NCBI GenBank assembly: GCA_007116095.1
Contig: SKJD01000282.1
Location: forward strand, 1 to 8,139
Source of the DNA: Candidatus Hydrogenedentota bacterium
GTDB taxonomy: Bacteria; Hydrogenedentota; Hydrogenedentia; Hydrogenedentales; SCBR16-9
Direction: 5' to 3'
DNA: 8,139 nt
Every line of letters starts with the position of its first letter. Position 1 is the first letter of the stretch. Positions 1-5,880 of this stretch are shown in pieces. The position numbers and the translations under genes were made by a program. The notes beneath the pieces were generated by a model. The model made no database searches. It worked only from the letters and a program-made list of their open reading frames with translations, and was not told where the DNA came from.

Positions 1-1142
1 ATCTCCCAACTGACCACCTCGTCCAGGTAGCGCTTCAGGTTGTTCCCGAGTTCCAGACGGAGTTGCTCGTCACAGGCCAGTTTTAGCATTTTCTTGTGCA
101 GCATGGCCTTGTTGGTAAAGAGCATACCGCCTTCACTTTCCAGCGTTTGGCTGGTGAGCCCTTCCATGGGCGCGGTGGTGATGTAGGGCTTGTTCAGTGA
201 AATGATCCGCGCCAGGGTGCCGGACTGTGTCTCGTCGGTCGAGGGCAGCACGACAAAGTCGCAGAGCGCCATGACCTTGTAATAATGGTCGCCCCGTGGG
301 ATAAATTCATAGAAATGGGCCAGGCCTTTGCTTTCCAGGACATCCAAATCATTTCGATACAGTTTGTAGTCGGCCTCGTGGTTGGGATCGCGCAGGGAGC
401 CTGCGGCCAGCAGGTCCCAGTCCTGTCCGGTCTGTTCCAGTATCTCCTGATGTATCTCCTCCCACATGGAGGTGACAATGTCCCAGCGCTTGTTCGACTG
501 TATCCAACCGACCAGACCCACCAGGTGCTGCCCGAGCTGCGGGACCTTGTCAAAGCCCAGTTCTTGCCGCAAGCGTGGCACATCTTCCGCGGCATAGCGC
601 ATGTCGGAGCGGGCTCCATGCGGCACGATCATAATGTTTTTAGGCATCTTCCAGTTATGCTGGGTAAAGGTCCATTCCAGGCGCCAGCGTTGGTAGGCGC
701 ATTTGAAGAGCACTACGTCCGCCTTGCGACAGAGACGCCGCACAAATTGGGCCTCGCTGTCGCGCATGCGACCATGTATGGTATGCGGCTCTACAATGAC
801 TGGCCAGGGTTTGAGGGCGTCCAGCATGTTCAGGAAGCCCATGTTTTCATCACCATGGCCCTCATCGTCTATGTATTCGTACAGCCCGTATTCGTGCTGG
901 ATATGAACGGCATAGGGCTTCAGCTCCGCCACCTTGTCCACCACTGGCCGCCACCAGTCCGGACGGCCTTCCGGGTCCATGATGGGAAAAACGCCTTCGC
1001 CATCCCCGTCCAGATGGCTGATCACCAGGACCTCGCGCTCGGGATGCGCCTTTTGTATGAACTCCCGCGCTTCTTCACAAAAGGTGCCGATGCCACACAG
1101 TCTTGGTGGGTAACTTGATATCATCACGATTGGATCTGGCAT
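1..1142 (-). CDS. GT4-type glycosyltransferase, C-terminus cut by the window edge
   Basis: This minus-strand frame is open for 380 codons from the ATG at 1142-1140 to the left edge, so the C-terminus is missing. The protein begins MPDPIVMISSYPPRLCGIGT. Visible GT-B landmarks are the Rossmann-like N-terminus with a CGIGTF loop (16-21), QHEYG (82-86), a VPHGA segment (173-177) typical of the start of the donor-binding domain, GWIQSNKRWD (212-221), and DETQSGTLA (303-311) where GT4 enzymes usually carry EX7E. From family knowledge it should transfer a sugar from a nucleotide-sugar donor in the cytoplasm; donor and acceptor cannot be read from the sequence. It starts 28 nt after the stop of the 760-residue glycosyltransferase and shares its CGI-TF and SGTLA motifs, so the two are probably co-transcribed paralogues. 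The ribosome site is weak (GAGAGCGAG about 10 nt upstream), and Met7 is a possible alternative start. Only the tail seems to be lost, since the sequence has already reached the final helices (RYLDEVVSWE). Confidence 0.88.
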   Translation of the reverse strand, partial: MPDPIVMISSYPPRLCGIGTFCEEAREFIQKAHPEREVLVISHLDGDGEGVFPIMDPEGRPDWWRPVVDKVAELKPYAVHIQHEYGLYEYIDDEGHGDENMGFLNMLDALKPWPVIVEPHTIHGRMRDSEAQFVRRLCRKADVVLFKCAYQRWRLEWTFTQHNWKMPKNIMIVPHGARSDMRYAAEDVPRLRQELGFDKVPQLGQHLVGLVGWIQSNKRWDIVTSMWEEIHQEILEQTGQDWDLLAAGSLRDPNHEADYKLYRNDLDVLESKGLAHFYEFIPRGDHYYKVMALCDFVVLPSTDETQSGTLARIISLNKPYITTAPMEGLTSQTLESEGGMLFTNKAMLHKKMLKLACDEQLRLELGNNLKRYLDEVVSWE

Positions 1143-1170
1143 GAATAAACTCGCTCTCTGTTGGTGTTGA

Positions 1171-3453
1171 CTATGATGGATCTTTTTGCCAGCCACCCAT
1201 CAATTCATAGGCTGTTATCAGCGATAACAACCAGGCCAAGGTGGACTCGGCCCCTTCATTTTGGTTGGCGCCTTGCGGACTTAGGCCATCCCGGCATCCT
1301 CCAGTCTTAAAGTCGTATAACACTTCCCCGACATCATTGCTGCCCAGGAACCAGTCGAGACAACGCCGTATTTCATTGCCCCAGTGCATGTCATGTGTAA
1401 CGCGATAGGCCTCAGCGCACGCATCCACCAAAGACATCATCTCTACAGGCTGCTGGTCAAACAAGGCGCGGGAACCACCCCGTTCCAGCCAGCCATCACA
1501 GCCGATGATGCTGATCTGCCCTTTTTCGTTAGTTTGTATGTCCAGGAGCCACCGTAAACTTCGTAGGCCTTGCTCCGCCATGTCACCGTTGGGAATCCAC
1601 TGGCCGCAAAGGATAAGCGCGTGACAGAGTCGTGCGTTGTCATAGGTCACCGTTTCTTCACACCAGGGCCATTCCTCCGTCGCATATTCTTGAAACCTGG
1701 CGAACAGTGTATTCGCCAACGTTTCTCGTAGGCGCCGGATATGGGTATCTCCACTATAACGCCGTAAATAGGCATGGATGCCTATCAGCGCAAAAGCGAT
1801 TGAGCGCGGGGATCGAAAGTTTTCAACGGCCGGGACGGCATAATTGAACAGCCGGGTGCTATATCCCAACACACCATCGTTGGTGGCCAGAGACACGGCT
1901 TCGCCCAGGGCCCAAATGGTTCGTGCGTGACTGTCTTCACTGCCTTGTTCTTCCAGCCAGCGCCGGTCATAGCCCATAAAGTTGCGAAAGCGGCCCGTTT
2001 CTGCATTGAACGCGCCATGCACAAAAGCCAGGAAGGTGTTCACCAGGGAAAGCACGGAACCATCTTGCCGTAATGAATTATACCGCAATGTGGCAATTAG
2101 GGCGCGGGCATTGTCATCCACGCAATAACCATGGTTACGATCGGGAATGGTGTATATGGCGTGCTGAAACATCCCGGTGTCATCGGTCATGGTTCGGAGG
2201 TGCTTCAGATTGATATTCGGAATGGCGCGTCCAGACACCACCTCAGCCGGGACTAGATCCGTTTGCTTGGGGGCCTGCCGCCGTTCTGCGATTACGTCTT
2301 TGGCCACATTGAGGTAGGCTTTGGCGACACTGTCCCAGACCATGGACCGGCAATAGTTATACGCATTTTTACGAATCGTATCCCATGTAGTGGGATTTTC
2401 CAATAATTCGATTATCTCTCGGGCCAGGGCGTCCGCATCTTTGAAGGGGAACAGGCGGCCACGGTTGTCTGCGAGCATCTCTTCGGCGTACCAATAGGGC
2501 GTCGACACCACAGCGCTCCCCATGCCCATCGCATAGGCCAGGGTCCCGGAAGTAATTTGCGCTTCATTCAGGTAGGGGGTCACATAAATGTCGGCTGCGC
2601 CGATGTACCGACACAATTCTTCAAACGATACGTAACGATTGTGGAACATCACGTTTTTTTGAAGGCCATGTTGCTCCACGAAATGCTCCAGAGAATTCCT
2701 GTAGGCGTCGCTTTCATTGTGTAAAATAGCGGGATGGGTCGCTCCCAGCACTATATAAACCACTTCCGGGTACTTTTTAACGATCTCCGGCATGGCTTGG
2801 AGCATGCATTCAATTCCTTTGGAGGGGGACAACAATCCAAAGGTCAATATAATGGTTTTGCCTACAAAACCAAAACTGTCTTTGTAGTGTGCGGGGTCGA
2901 CAAACGGCACATCAGGAATACCGTGGGGGATATAGGCGATTTTTTCTTCGGGAATATCATAGCGGTCTTTTAAGATATCGACCCCCAAGTGGCTCATCGC
3001 CACAAAGCGATCACAATATTCCGTCATGTCCCGCATGATGCGTTCCTGCCCTCGTGTGGGATCGCGCAATATGGTGTGCAAGGTGCAGATTATCGGCATC
3101 CGGAGGCGCTTCATCAGATCAACTACATAGCGGCCATCTTGCCCGCCATAAATCCCGAACTCATGCTGGATCATGGTGACATCAACTTGATTGATGTTTA
3201 ATAAATCTGCGGCAACCCGATAATCATGTTGTTGTTGCACGCGTACCTGGAAGCGCACATCATCGGGATATTGCAGTTGTTCCAGCTCATCATCGATAGC
3301 CAACACAATGGAGCCGTTATCGGACAATTTAGTCGTAATGGCATCGCGAAGGTCCCTTGTGAATGTAGCTATTCCACATTTTTTAGGCACATAGGTCCCG
3401 AATAGCGCTACCTTGCCAATATCGCATGGATTATCTTCAAGCATAGTGTCCAT
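1171..3453 (-). CDS. Two-domain glycosyltransferase: GT4 domain fused to a glycosidase-like toroid domain
   Basis: This 760-residue protein is about twice the length of a simple GT4 enzyme. Residues 14-390 form the GT-B fold: KCGIATF (25-31), QHEFGIYGG (96-104), HTILRDP (126-132), IPHGIPD (175-181), SPSKGIE (209-215) with the donor-phosphate lysine K212, and E297 followed by ITSGTLAYAMG (300-310). The classic G-R-L-x-x-x-K has Leu207 where Arg is usual, and the second Glu of EX7E is absent. Residues about 410-755 are a separate helical region with HAIYTIPDRNHGYCVDDNAR (431-450), EDSHARTIWALG (506-517), WPWCEETVTYDNARL (595-609) and NEGAESTLAWL (732-742). The spaced, repeated acidic and aromatic motifs resemble (alpha/alpha)6 toroid glycosidases or epimerases; that assignment is inferred. 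The start is supported by TTAAGGAG seven nt before the ATG. It is the first gene of the block, followed after 28 nt by the second glycosyltransferase. It may combine synthesis with trimming or binding of the same glycan. The protein is cytoplasmic, with no signal peptide or membrane segment visible. Confidence 0.93.
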   Translation of the reverse strand: MDTMLEDNPCDIGKVALFGTYVPKKCGIATFTRDLRDAITTKLSDNGSIVLAIDDELEQLQYPDDVRFQVRVQQQHDYRVAADLLNINQVDVTMIQHEFGIYGGQDGRYVVDLMKRLRMPIICTLHTILRDPTRGQERIMRDMTEYCDRFVAMSHLGVDILKDRYDIPEEKIAYIPHGIPDVPFVDPAHYKDSFGFVGKTIILTFGLLSPSKGIECMLQAMPEIVKKYPEVVYIVLGATHPAILHNESDAYRNSLEHFVEQHGLQKNVMFHNRYVSFEELCRYIGAADIYVTPYLNEAQITSGTLAYAMGMGSAVVSTPYWYAEEMLADNRGRLFPFKDADALAREIIELLENPTTWDTIRKNAYNYCRSMVWDSVAKAYLNVAKDVIAERRQAPKQTDLVPAEVVSGRAIPNINLKHLRTMTDDTGMFQHAIYTIPDRNHGYCVDDNARALIATLRYNSLRQDGSVLSLVNTFLAFVHGAFNAETGRFRNFMGYDRRWLEEQGSEDSHARTIWALGEAVSLATNDGVLGYSTRLFNYAVPAVENFRSPRSIAFALIGIHAYLRRYSGDTHIRRLRETLANTLFARFQEYATEEWPWCEETVTYDNARLCHALILCGQWIPNGDMAEQGLRSLRWLLDIQTNEKGQISIIGCDGWLERGGSRALFDQQPVEMMSLVDACAEAYRVTHDMHWGNEIRRCLDWFLGSNDVGEVLYDFKTGGCRDGLSPQGANQNEGAESTLAWLLSLITAYELMGGWQKDPS

Positions 3454-3867
3454 TTTTTATCTCCTTAAAGAATAACTTCAGCATACGATACCTAATGCAT
3501 ATTATGCTAATAGCTATTTGAGTATGAAATTGCCTTACGACAAGGCGCTGTTTTTATCATACCTATCCCGGCACACCCTAATTGCCCATAAGGTTGATTG
3601 CTTCGATCGAGCAATGTCATAGCCACGAAAGCGGATACCCAGCTACTACTGCTACGTCATTCTCGGACAGTATGGAATACAGTCTGGCCAAACCCACTGC
3701 GGCAATTTTCCAGCAAGGCCGCCAAATGCGCCATATACAGGCCAATCCCAGAGCATTATCCTCAGGCTAAAACCGCATATTTTTAGCGAAATGGTGAAAT
3801 CATATTCTATCATTTGTAAAGTTATTATAGCATTATAAATCAAAGATGGTTGTGAGGTAAGTGCCCC
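3454..3867 (-). promoter_or_regulatory. Non-coding leader and promoter region of the glycosyltransferase block
   Basis: These 414 nt lie between the terminator behind the hsp20 cluster and the glycosyltransferase start, with no credible gene in either orientation. On the minus strand there is a good -10 candidate, TATAAT (3837-3832), 17 nt after TTACCT (3860-3855), which is a poor -35; a second TATAAT lies at 3829-3824. Starting there would give a leader of about 370 nt, long enough for regulatory RNA structure. Inside it are a near-perfect palindrome (3597-3615) and a small stem, GCCTT/AAGGC (3532-3546). The 60 nt closest to the gene are AT-rich and hold TAATAT/CATAAT-like -10 boxes without a convincing -35, so a second, nearer start is possible. 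Nothing resembling a known riboswitch class was recognised. Confidence 0.4.
3597..3615. repeat. Near-perfect palindrome in the glycosyltransferase leader
   Basis: ATTGCT (3597-3602) is mirrored by AGCAAT (3610-3615) around a TCGATCG centre. Removing one T makes an 18-bp perfect palindrome. It lies about 145 nt upstream of the glycosyltransferase start. It could be an operator for a dimeric regulator or a short RNA stem. There is no U-tract next to it, so it is not an intrinsic terminator. Confidence 0.4.
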
Positions 3868-3925
3868 AAAAAAAAGAACCGATGTATTCAGAGACGCGAA
3901 GACGGTCTTTGGATACATCGGTTCT
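3868..3925 (-). terminator. Strong intrinsic terminator behind the third hsp20 gene
   Basis: On the minus strand a 16-bp stem is formed by 3925-3910 and 3890-3875 (AGAACCGATGTAT arms, one G-T wobble), and it is followed directly by eight T residues (3875-3868; the first also closes the stem). The stem starts 50 nt after the stop codon of the hsp20 gene at 3976. The 19-nt loop holds a further AGAC/GTCT pairing. Perfect arms plus a U8 tract make this a textbook Rho-independent terminator. It separates the chaperone block from the glycosyltransferase block. There is no T tract on the plus-strand side, so it acts in one direction. Confidence 0.93.
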
Positions 3926-3975
3926 GATATGTACAAGGTATATGCCGTTAATCCGGGCAATCCGGAGCGTACAGG

Positions 3976-4449
3976 TCAACTGACCCGAATCCGCTTACGT
4001 TGCGCCCGGGCATCCGCCGTCTTGGGAAGGCGCACGCGCAGCACGCCATGGCGGTATTTCGCCTGGGCCTTGTCGATTTCTACAGTGCAAGGCAACGGAA
4101 TGGCCCGGTAGAACGAACCGAAGCGGCTCTCACGGTAGAAATAATCGCCTTTACGCTGTTCATCTTCAAAGCGTTTTTCGCCATGAAGGAGAAGCCGGTT
4201 GCTGTCCAGTTCTACCTGGAAATCCTTTTCATTCATGCCCGGCAATTCGGCGCGAATCCGGATTTCATCGTCGCTATCTTCGACATCGATTCTGGGCCAG
4301 TCAGCATTGAAATCGAGCAAGCCGGGCCAACTGTCTCGATGCGTCATGAGCTCGGTGGACTCCGGACGCCAACGTTTTATCAGGTCCGTCACCGAATGTT
4401 TCAGGTCTCGAAGCGAATCACGCCATACCATGGGTAGTCCGTTACGCAT
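3976..4449 (-). CDS. Small heat-shock protein, Hsp20/alpha-crystallin family (third of the cluster)
   Basis: This 157-residue protein is an ATP-independent holdase that binds unfolding proteins in the cytoplasm as large oligomers (family knowledge). The N-terminal arm (1-50) is rich in Trp and charged residues (MVWRDSLRDLKHSVTDLIKRW). The alpha-crystallin domain spans about 51-143: PRIDVEDSDDEIRIRAELPG (52-71), the strand-rich EKRFEDEQRKGDYFYRESRFG (91-111), and the signature A-x4-G-V-L-x-V (A130 to V139) followed by RLPK. The C-terminal extension carries the oligomer-locking I-x-V motif as I154-R-V156, one residue from the end. It is the most divergent of the three, since the other two share a P-K-Q-I-x-V-x-V tail. 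A very strong ribosome site fixes the start. No promoter of its own was convincing, so it may depend on readthrough past the hairpin at 4564-4589 or on a promoter not recognised here. A strong terminator follows 50 nt downstream. Confidence 0.96.
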   Translation of the reverse strand: MRNGLPMVWRDSLRDLKHSVTDLIKRWRPESTELMTHRDSWPGLLDFNADWPRIDVEDSDDEIRIRAELPGMNEKDFQVELDSNRLLLHGEKRFEDEQRKGDYFYRESRFGSFYRAIPLPCTVEIDKAQAKYRHGVLRVRLPKTADARAQRKRIRVS

Positions 4450-4456
4450 AGGTCAA

Positions 4457-4466
4457 CACCTCCTTT
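4457..4466 (-). promoter_or_regulatory. Ribosome binding site of the third hsp20 gene
   Basis: AAAGGAGGTG ends 7 nt before the ATG at 4449-4447. It is an almost full anti-16S match and decides the start. The core is bracketed by two tiny potential stems, TCCT-GGAA-AGGA (4472-4461) and AGGT-GTTG-ACCT (4461-4450), that could mask it. Confidence 0.85.
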
Positions 4467-4563
4467 CCAGGATACTGCCAATGGCAAGAATCATGCAATG
4501 GAAAGCCGCCACCGCCACCACCGTCATTTCTTTGTCCAGCGCATTGTGTTGTCCCTTCGAATA

Positions 4564-4589
4564 AACGCCCTCCGCAAGGGGAGGGCGTT
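4564..4589 (-). terminator. Hairpin, probable weak intrinsic terminator behind the second hsp20 gene
   Basis: AACGCCCTCC (4564-4573 on the plus strand) pairs perfectly with GGAGGGCGTT (4580-4589) around a 6-nt loop. The stem has 10 bp, 7 of them G-C. In the minus direction it is followed by TATTCG, so together with the stem end the U-tract is only TTTATT. It lies 64 nt after the stop codon at 4654. Partial termination, setting a ratio between the second and third hsp20 genes, or 3'-end protection, is more likely than a full stop. Confidence 0.65.
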
Positions 4590-4653
4590 CGCTCTATGGG
4601 AACAGCAGGAGCTGCTGGTCGCGTTGTCAGACGCCCTCGGCGGGACGTACGGC

Positions 4654-5043
4654 TCAGGCCACTTCCACGGCTATCTGCTTGGGTTTCTTGGCTTCCTTCT
4701 TCGGCAGTCGGATGATCAGGACGCCGTTGCGCATTTCGGCCTTGATCTTCTCCTGATCCACGCTGTCACTCAGTTGGAACTGCCGGAAGTAGTTGCGCAG
4801 TTCATATTCCCGGTGGAGCGGTTCCGTTTCCATATGGGTCTTCGAGCTGCCCTTCAGGGTCAGCAGATCGTTTTCCACATGGACTTCGACCTGCTCCTTG
4901 GCCACCCCCGGCATGTCCGCCACGACGGCCAAGCCCGCTTCGGTTTCGAAAATATCGACCGGGGGAATCAGGGTACGGGTTTCTTCACGGGTCTCCGCGA
5001 CCTGGCGTTCTTCTTGTTTCATGGGTACAGTGCTTTCTTTCAT
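4654..5043 (-). CDS. Small heat-shock protein, Hsp20/alpha-crystallin family (second of the cluster)
   Basis: This 129-residue holdase chaperone has a short, charged N-terminal arm (1-25, MKESTVPMKQEERQVAETRE). The alpha-crystallin domain runs from about 26 to 115: IPPVDIFETEAGLAVVADMPG (26-46), VEVHVENDLLTLKG (52-65), HREYELRNYFRQFQL (77-91), then A102-x4-G107-V-L-I-I and RLPKKEAKKPKQ. The C-terminal oligomerisation motif is I124-A-V126. Met at 5043-5041 is chosen as the start because GGAGGTGAGG sits just upstream of it; a longer frame opening at 5091 would place that ribosome site inside the coding sequence. It lies 136 nt after the first hsp20 gene. That gap shows no terminator and no clear promoter, so the two are probably one transcript. 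Its tail (KPKQIAVEVA) closely matches that of the first gene (KPKQIEVKVG), pointing to duplication. Confidence 0.95.
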   Translation of the reverse strand: MKESTVPMKQEERQVAETREETRTLIPPVDIFETEAGLAVVADMPGVAKEQVEVHVENDLLTLKGSSKTHMETEPLHREYELRNYFRQFQLSDSVDQEKIKAEMRNGVLIIRLPKKEAKKPKQIAVEVA

Positions 5044-5045
5044 GT

Positions 5046-5056
5046 TCCTCACCTCC
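5046..5056 (-). promoter_or_regulatory. Ribosome binding site deciding the start of the second hsp20 gene
   Basis: In the minus direction TGGAGGTGAGG ends 2 nt before the ATG at 5043-5041, which places the GGAGG core 7 nt from the start. This supports the 129-residue protein over the 145-residue version. Confidence 0.75.
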
Positions 5057-5179
5057 ATGTCGTAATAGAAGTGTTGTCGTTGTCTGTTCAAATGCCTACA
5101 GTGATTGGTCTTGCTTACTTCCGCGATTCATTACATTACAGGCTGCGGTTCTGTGCGGCCTGGTCTGGTCGGCATGGTG

Positions 5180-5641
5180 TCAGCCAACCTTCACCTCAAT
5201 TTGCTTCGGCTTCGCTTCCTCCGCCTTCGGCAGGGTCAGGTTCAACAGGCCATCATGATAATGCGCCTTTACCCCGTCGCTGTTTACCGGCGTTGGCAGT
5301 GCGATGCTCCGCACGAAACGTCCTGCACTGCGTTCGTTCCGGTGGTAGGCCTCGGGTTTCACGTCTTCGCTGATGCTCGGCTTTTCACCGCTCAGGCGCA
5401 GTACATCGTCCAGTACCGTGACCTCCAGCGTATCGGCGTTCAACCCCGGCGCCAGCGCTTCGATATAGATGTTGTTTTTGTCCTCCGCCAGATTAATCAG
5501 CGGATACGAACGGGCTGATAAGCCGGGCAGAAAGGAGAAGCGGGTAAAGGGCTTGCTCCAGGTGTTGTGCTCATCGAAAATCTGTTCTACCTGACGCCGA
5601 AGCGCATCCAGTTCCCGAATCGGATCCCAGGTTCTTGTCAT
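5180..5641 (-). CDS. Small heat-shock protein, Hsp20/alpha-crystallin family (first of the cluster)
   Basis: This 153-residue holdase opens with MTRTWDPIRELDALRRQVEQ, an N-terminal arm typical of bacterial class A-like Hsp20 proteins (W-D-P-x-R-E-L-x-x-L-R). The alpha-crystallin domain covers about 44-138: SYPLINLAEDKNNIYIEALAPG (45-66), LEVTVLDDVLRLSGEK (72-87), RNERSAGRFVRSIALP (101-116), and the signature A126-x4-G131-L-L-N-L followed by TLPK. The C-terminal I148-E-V150 motif is the usual oligomer clamp. The start at 5641-5639 is set by AAAGGAGGG seven nt upstream. A frame opening with GTG at 5716 would add 25 low-complexity residues (MKQQKHSNNNQ) and bury the ribosome site, so it is rejected. 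About 130 nt upstream is a near-consensus sigma-54 promoter, making this the likely first gene of a three-gene chaperone transcript. The DNA upstream shows no CIRCE element. Confidence 0.96.
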   Translation of the reverse strand: MTRTWDPIRELDALRRQVEQIFDEHNTWSKPFTRFSFLPGLSARSYPLINLAEDKNNIYIEALAPGLNADTLEVTVLDDVLRLSGEKPSISEDVKPEAYHRNERSAGRFVRSIALPTPVNSDGVKAHYHDGLLNLTLPKAEEAKPKQIEVKVG

Positions 5642-5648
5642 GATCAAT

Positions 5649-5657
5649 CCCTCCTTT
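5649..5657 (-). promoter_or_regulatory. Ribosome binding site deciding the start of the first hsp20 gene
   Basis: AAAGGAGGG on the minus strand is followed by ATTGATC and then the ATG at 5641-5639. The spacing is 7 nt and it fixes the 153-residue reading. Confidence 0.8.
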
Positions 5658-5682
5658 GTCCTTAAAATTGGGTTTTGTGGTA

Positions 5683-5752
5683 TCTGGTTGTTGTTGCTGT
5701 GTTTCTGCTGCTTCACTGCTTGTGCTGCTTACTGCTGCCGGTCGCTGCTTTC
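5683..5752 (-). promoter_or_regulatory. U-depleted, AGCAG-rich untranslated leader of the first hsp20 gene
   Basis: Over these 70 nt the plus strand has only two A residues (5715 and 5731), so the transcript has only two U residues. In the transcribed direction it is made of AAGCAG/GCAGCA/ACAACA units, with AAGCAG recurring about every 8-9 nt. With almost no U it cannot form A-U or G-U pairs and should stay largely single-stranded. It fills most of the interval between the predicted sigma-54 start near 5760 and the ribosome site. A role as a translation-enhancing or stabilising leader is inferred. Confidence 0.55.
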
Positions 5753-5770
5753 AGCCGGCGTCATACATGG

Positions 5771-5787
5771 AGCGATTCCCGTGCCAA
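5771..5787 (-). promoter_or_regulatory. Sigma-54 (RpoN) -24/-12 promoter ahead of the hsp20 cluster
   Basis: The minus strand reads TTGGCACGGGAATCGCT. Against the sigma-54 consensus (TTGGCACG, four free bases, then TTGC and A or T) only one conserved position differs, T to C in the -12 element. The invariant GG and GC are exactly 10 nt apart. The predicted start point is near 5760, about 119 nt before the hsp20 ATG. Sigma-54 promoters need an ATP-hydrolysing enhancer-binding activator (family knowledge). The dyad at 5907-5960, roughly 150-200 nt upstream of the start, is a candidate binding site. Confidence 0.75.
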
Positions 5788-5853
5788 CTTTTTAGGAACT
5801 AGGGTTGGAGAGAGGTGGTGTGTAGCTAAGTAGTTGTCAGATAGTGACTTGGC

Positions 5854-5880
5854 GGGATGTGGGTAAAATGGGTCAGGGGG
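5854..5880 (+). other. Potential G-quadruplex motif
   Basis: The plus strand has four G runs, GGG (5854-5856), GGG (5861-5863), GGG (5870-5872) and GGGGG (5876-5880), with loops of 4, 6 and 3 nt. This satisfies the G3+N1-7 rule. It lies on the template strand for minus-direction transcription, about 70-95 nt upstream of the sigma-54 -24 box. Confidence 0.45.

Noticed and set aside
285..1118. Plus-strand open frame of 277 codons
   Set aside because: It is fully antisense to the left-edge glycosyltransferase, whose minus frame shows GT-B motifs throughout. The plus-strand product has no recognisable pattern and no ribosome site.
3728..3745. Second sigma-54-like site, TTGGCCTGTATATGGC, in the glycosyltransferase leader
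   Set aside because: The GG and GC spacing is right, but both the -24 CAC and -12 TTGC contexts are poor (about 8 of 12 conserved positions), so it could be chance.
3652..3960. Minus-strand open frame of 102 codons in the leader region
   Set aside because: It spans the strong intrinsic terminator and its U8 tract, has no ribosome site, and its product resembles no known family.
4465..4505. Sigma-70 promoter for the third hsp20 gene (TTGCAT with TATCCT, 18-nt spacer)
   Set aside because: Both boxes match weakly, and the start point would fall inside the ribosome binding site.
4498..5373. Plus-strand open frame of 291 codons
   Set aside because: It runs antisense across two hsp20 genes, their intergenic region and a hairpin. 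The minus frames have conserved alpha-crystallin domains and near-perfect ribosome sites.
5642..5716. N-terminal extension of the first hsp20 protein starting with GTG at 5716
   Set aside because: The extension is low-complexity sequence read from the AGCAG-rich leader, and the strong ribosome site lies inside it just ahead of the ATG at 5641.
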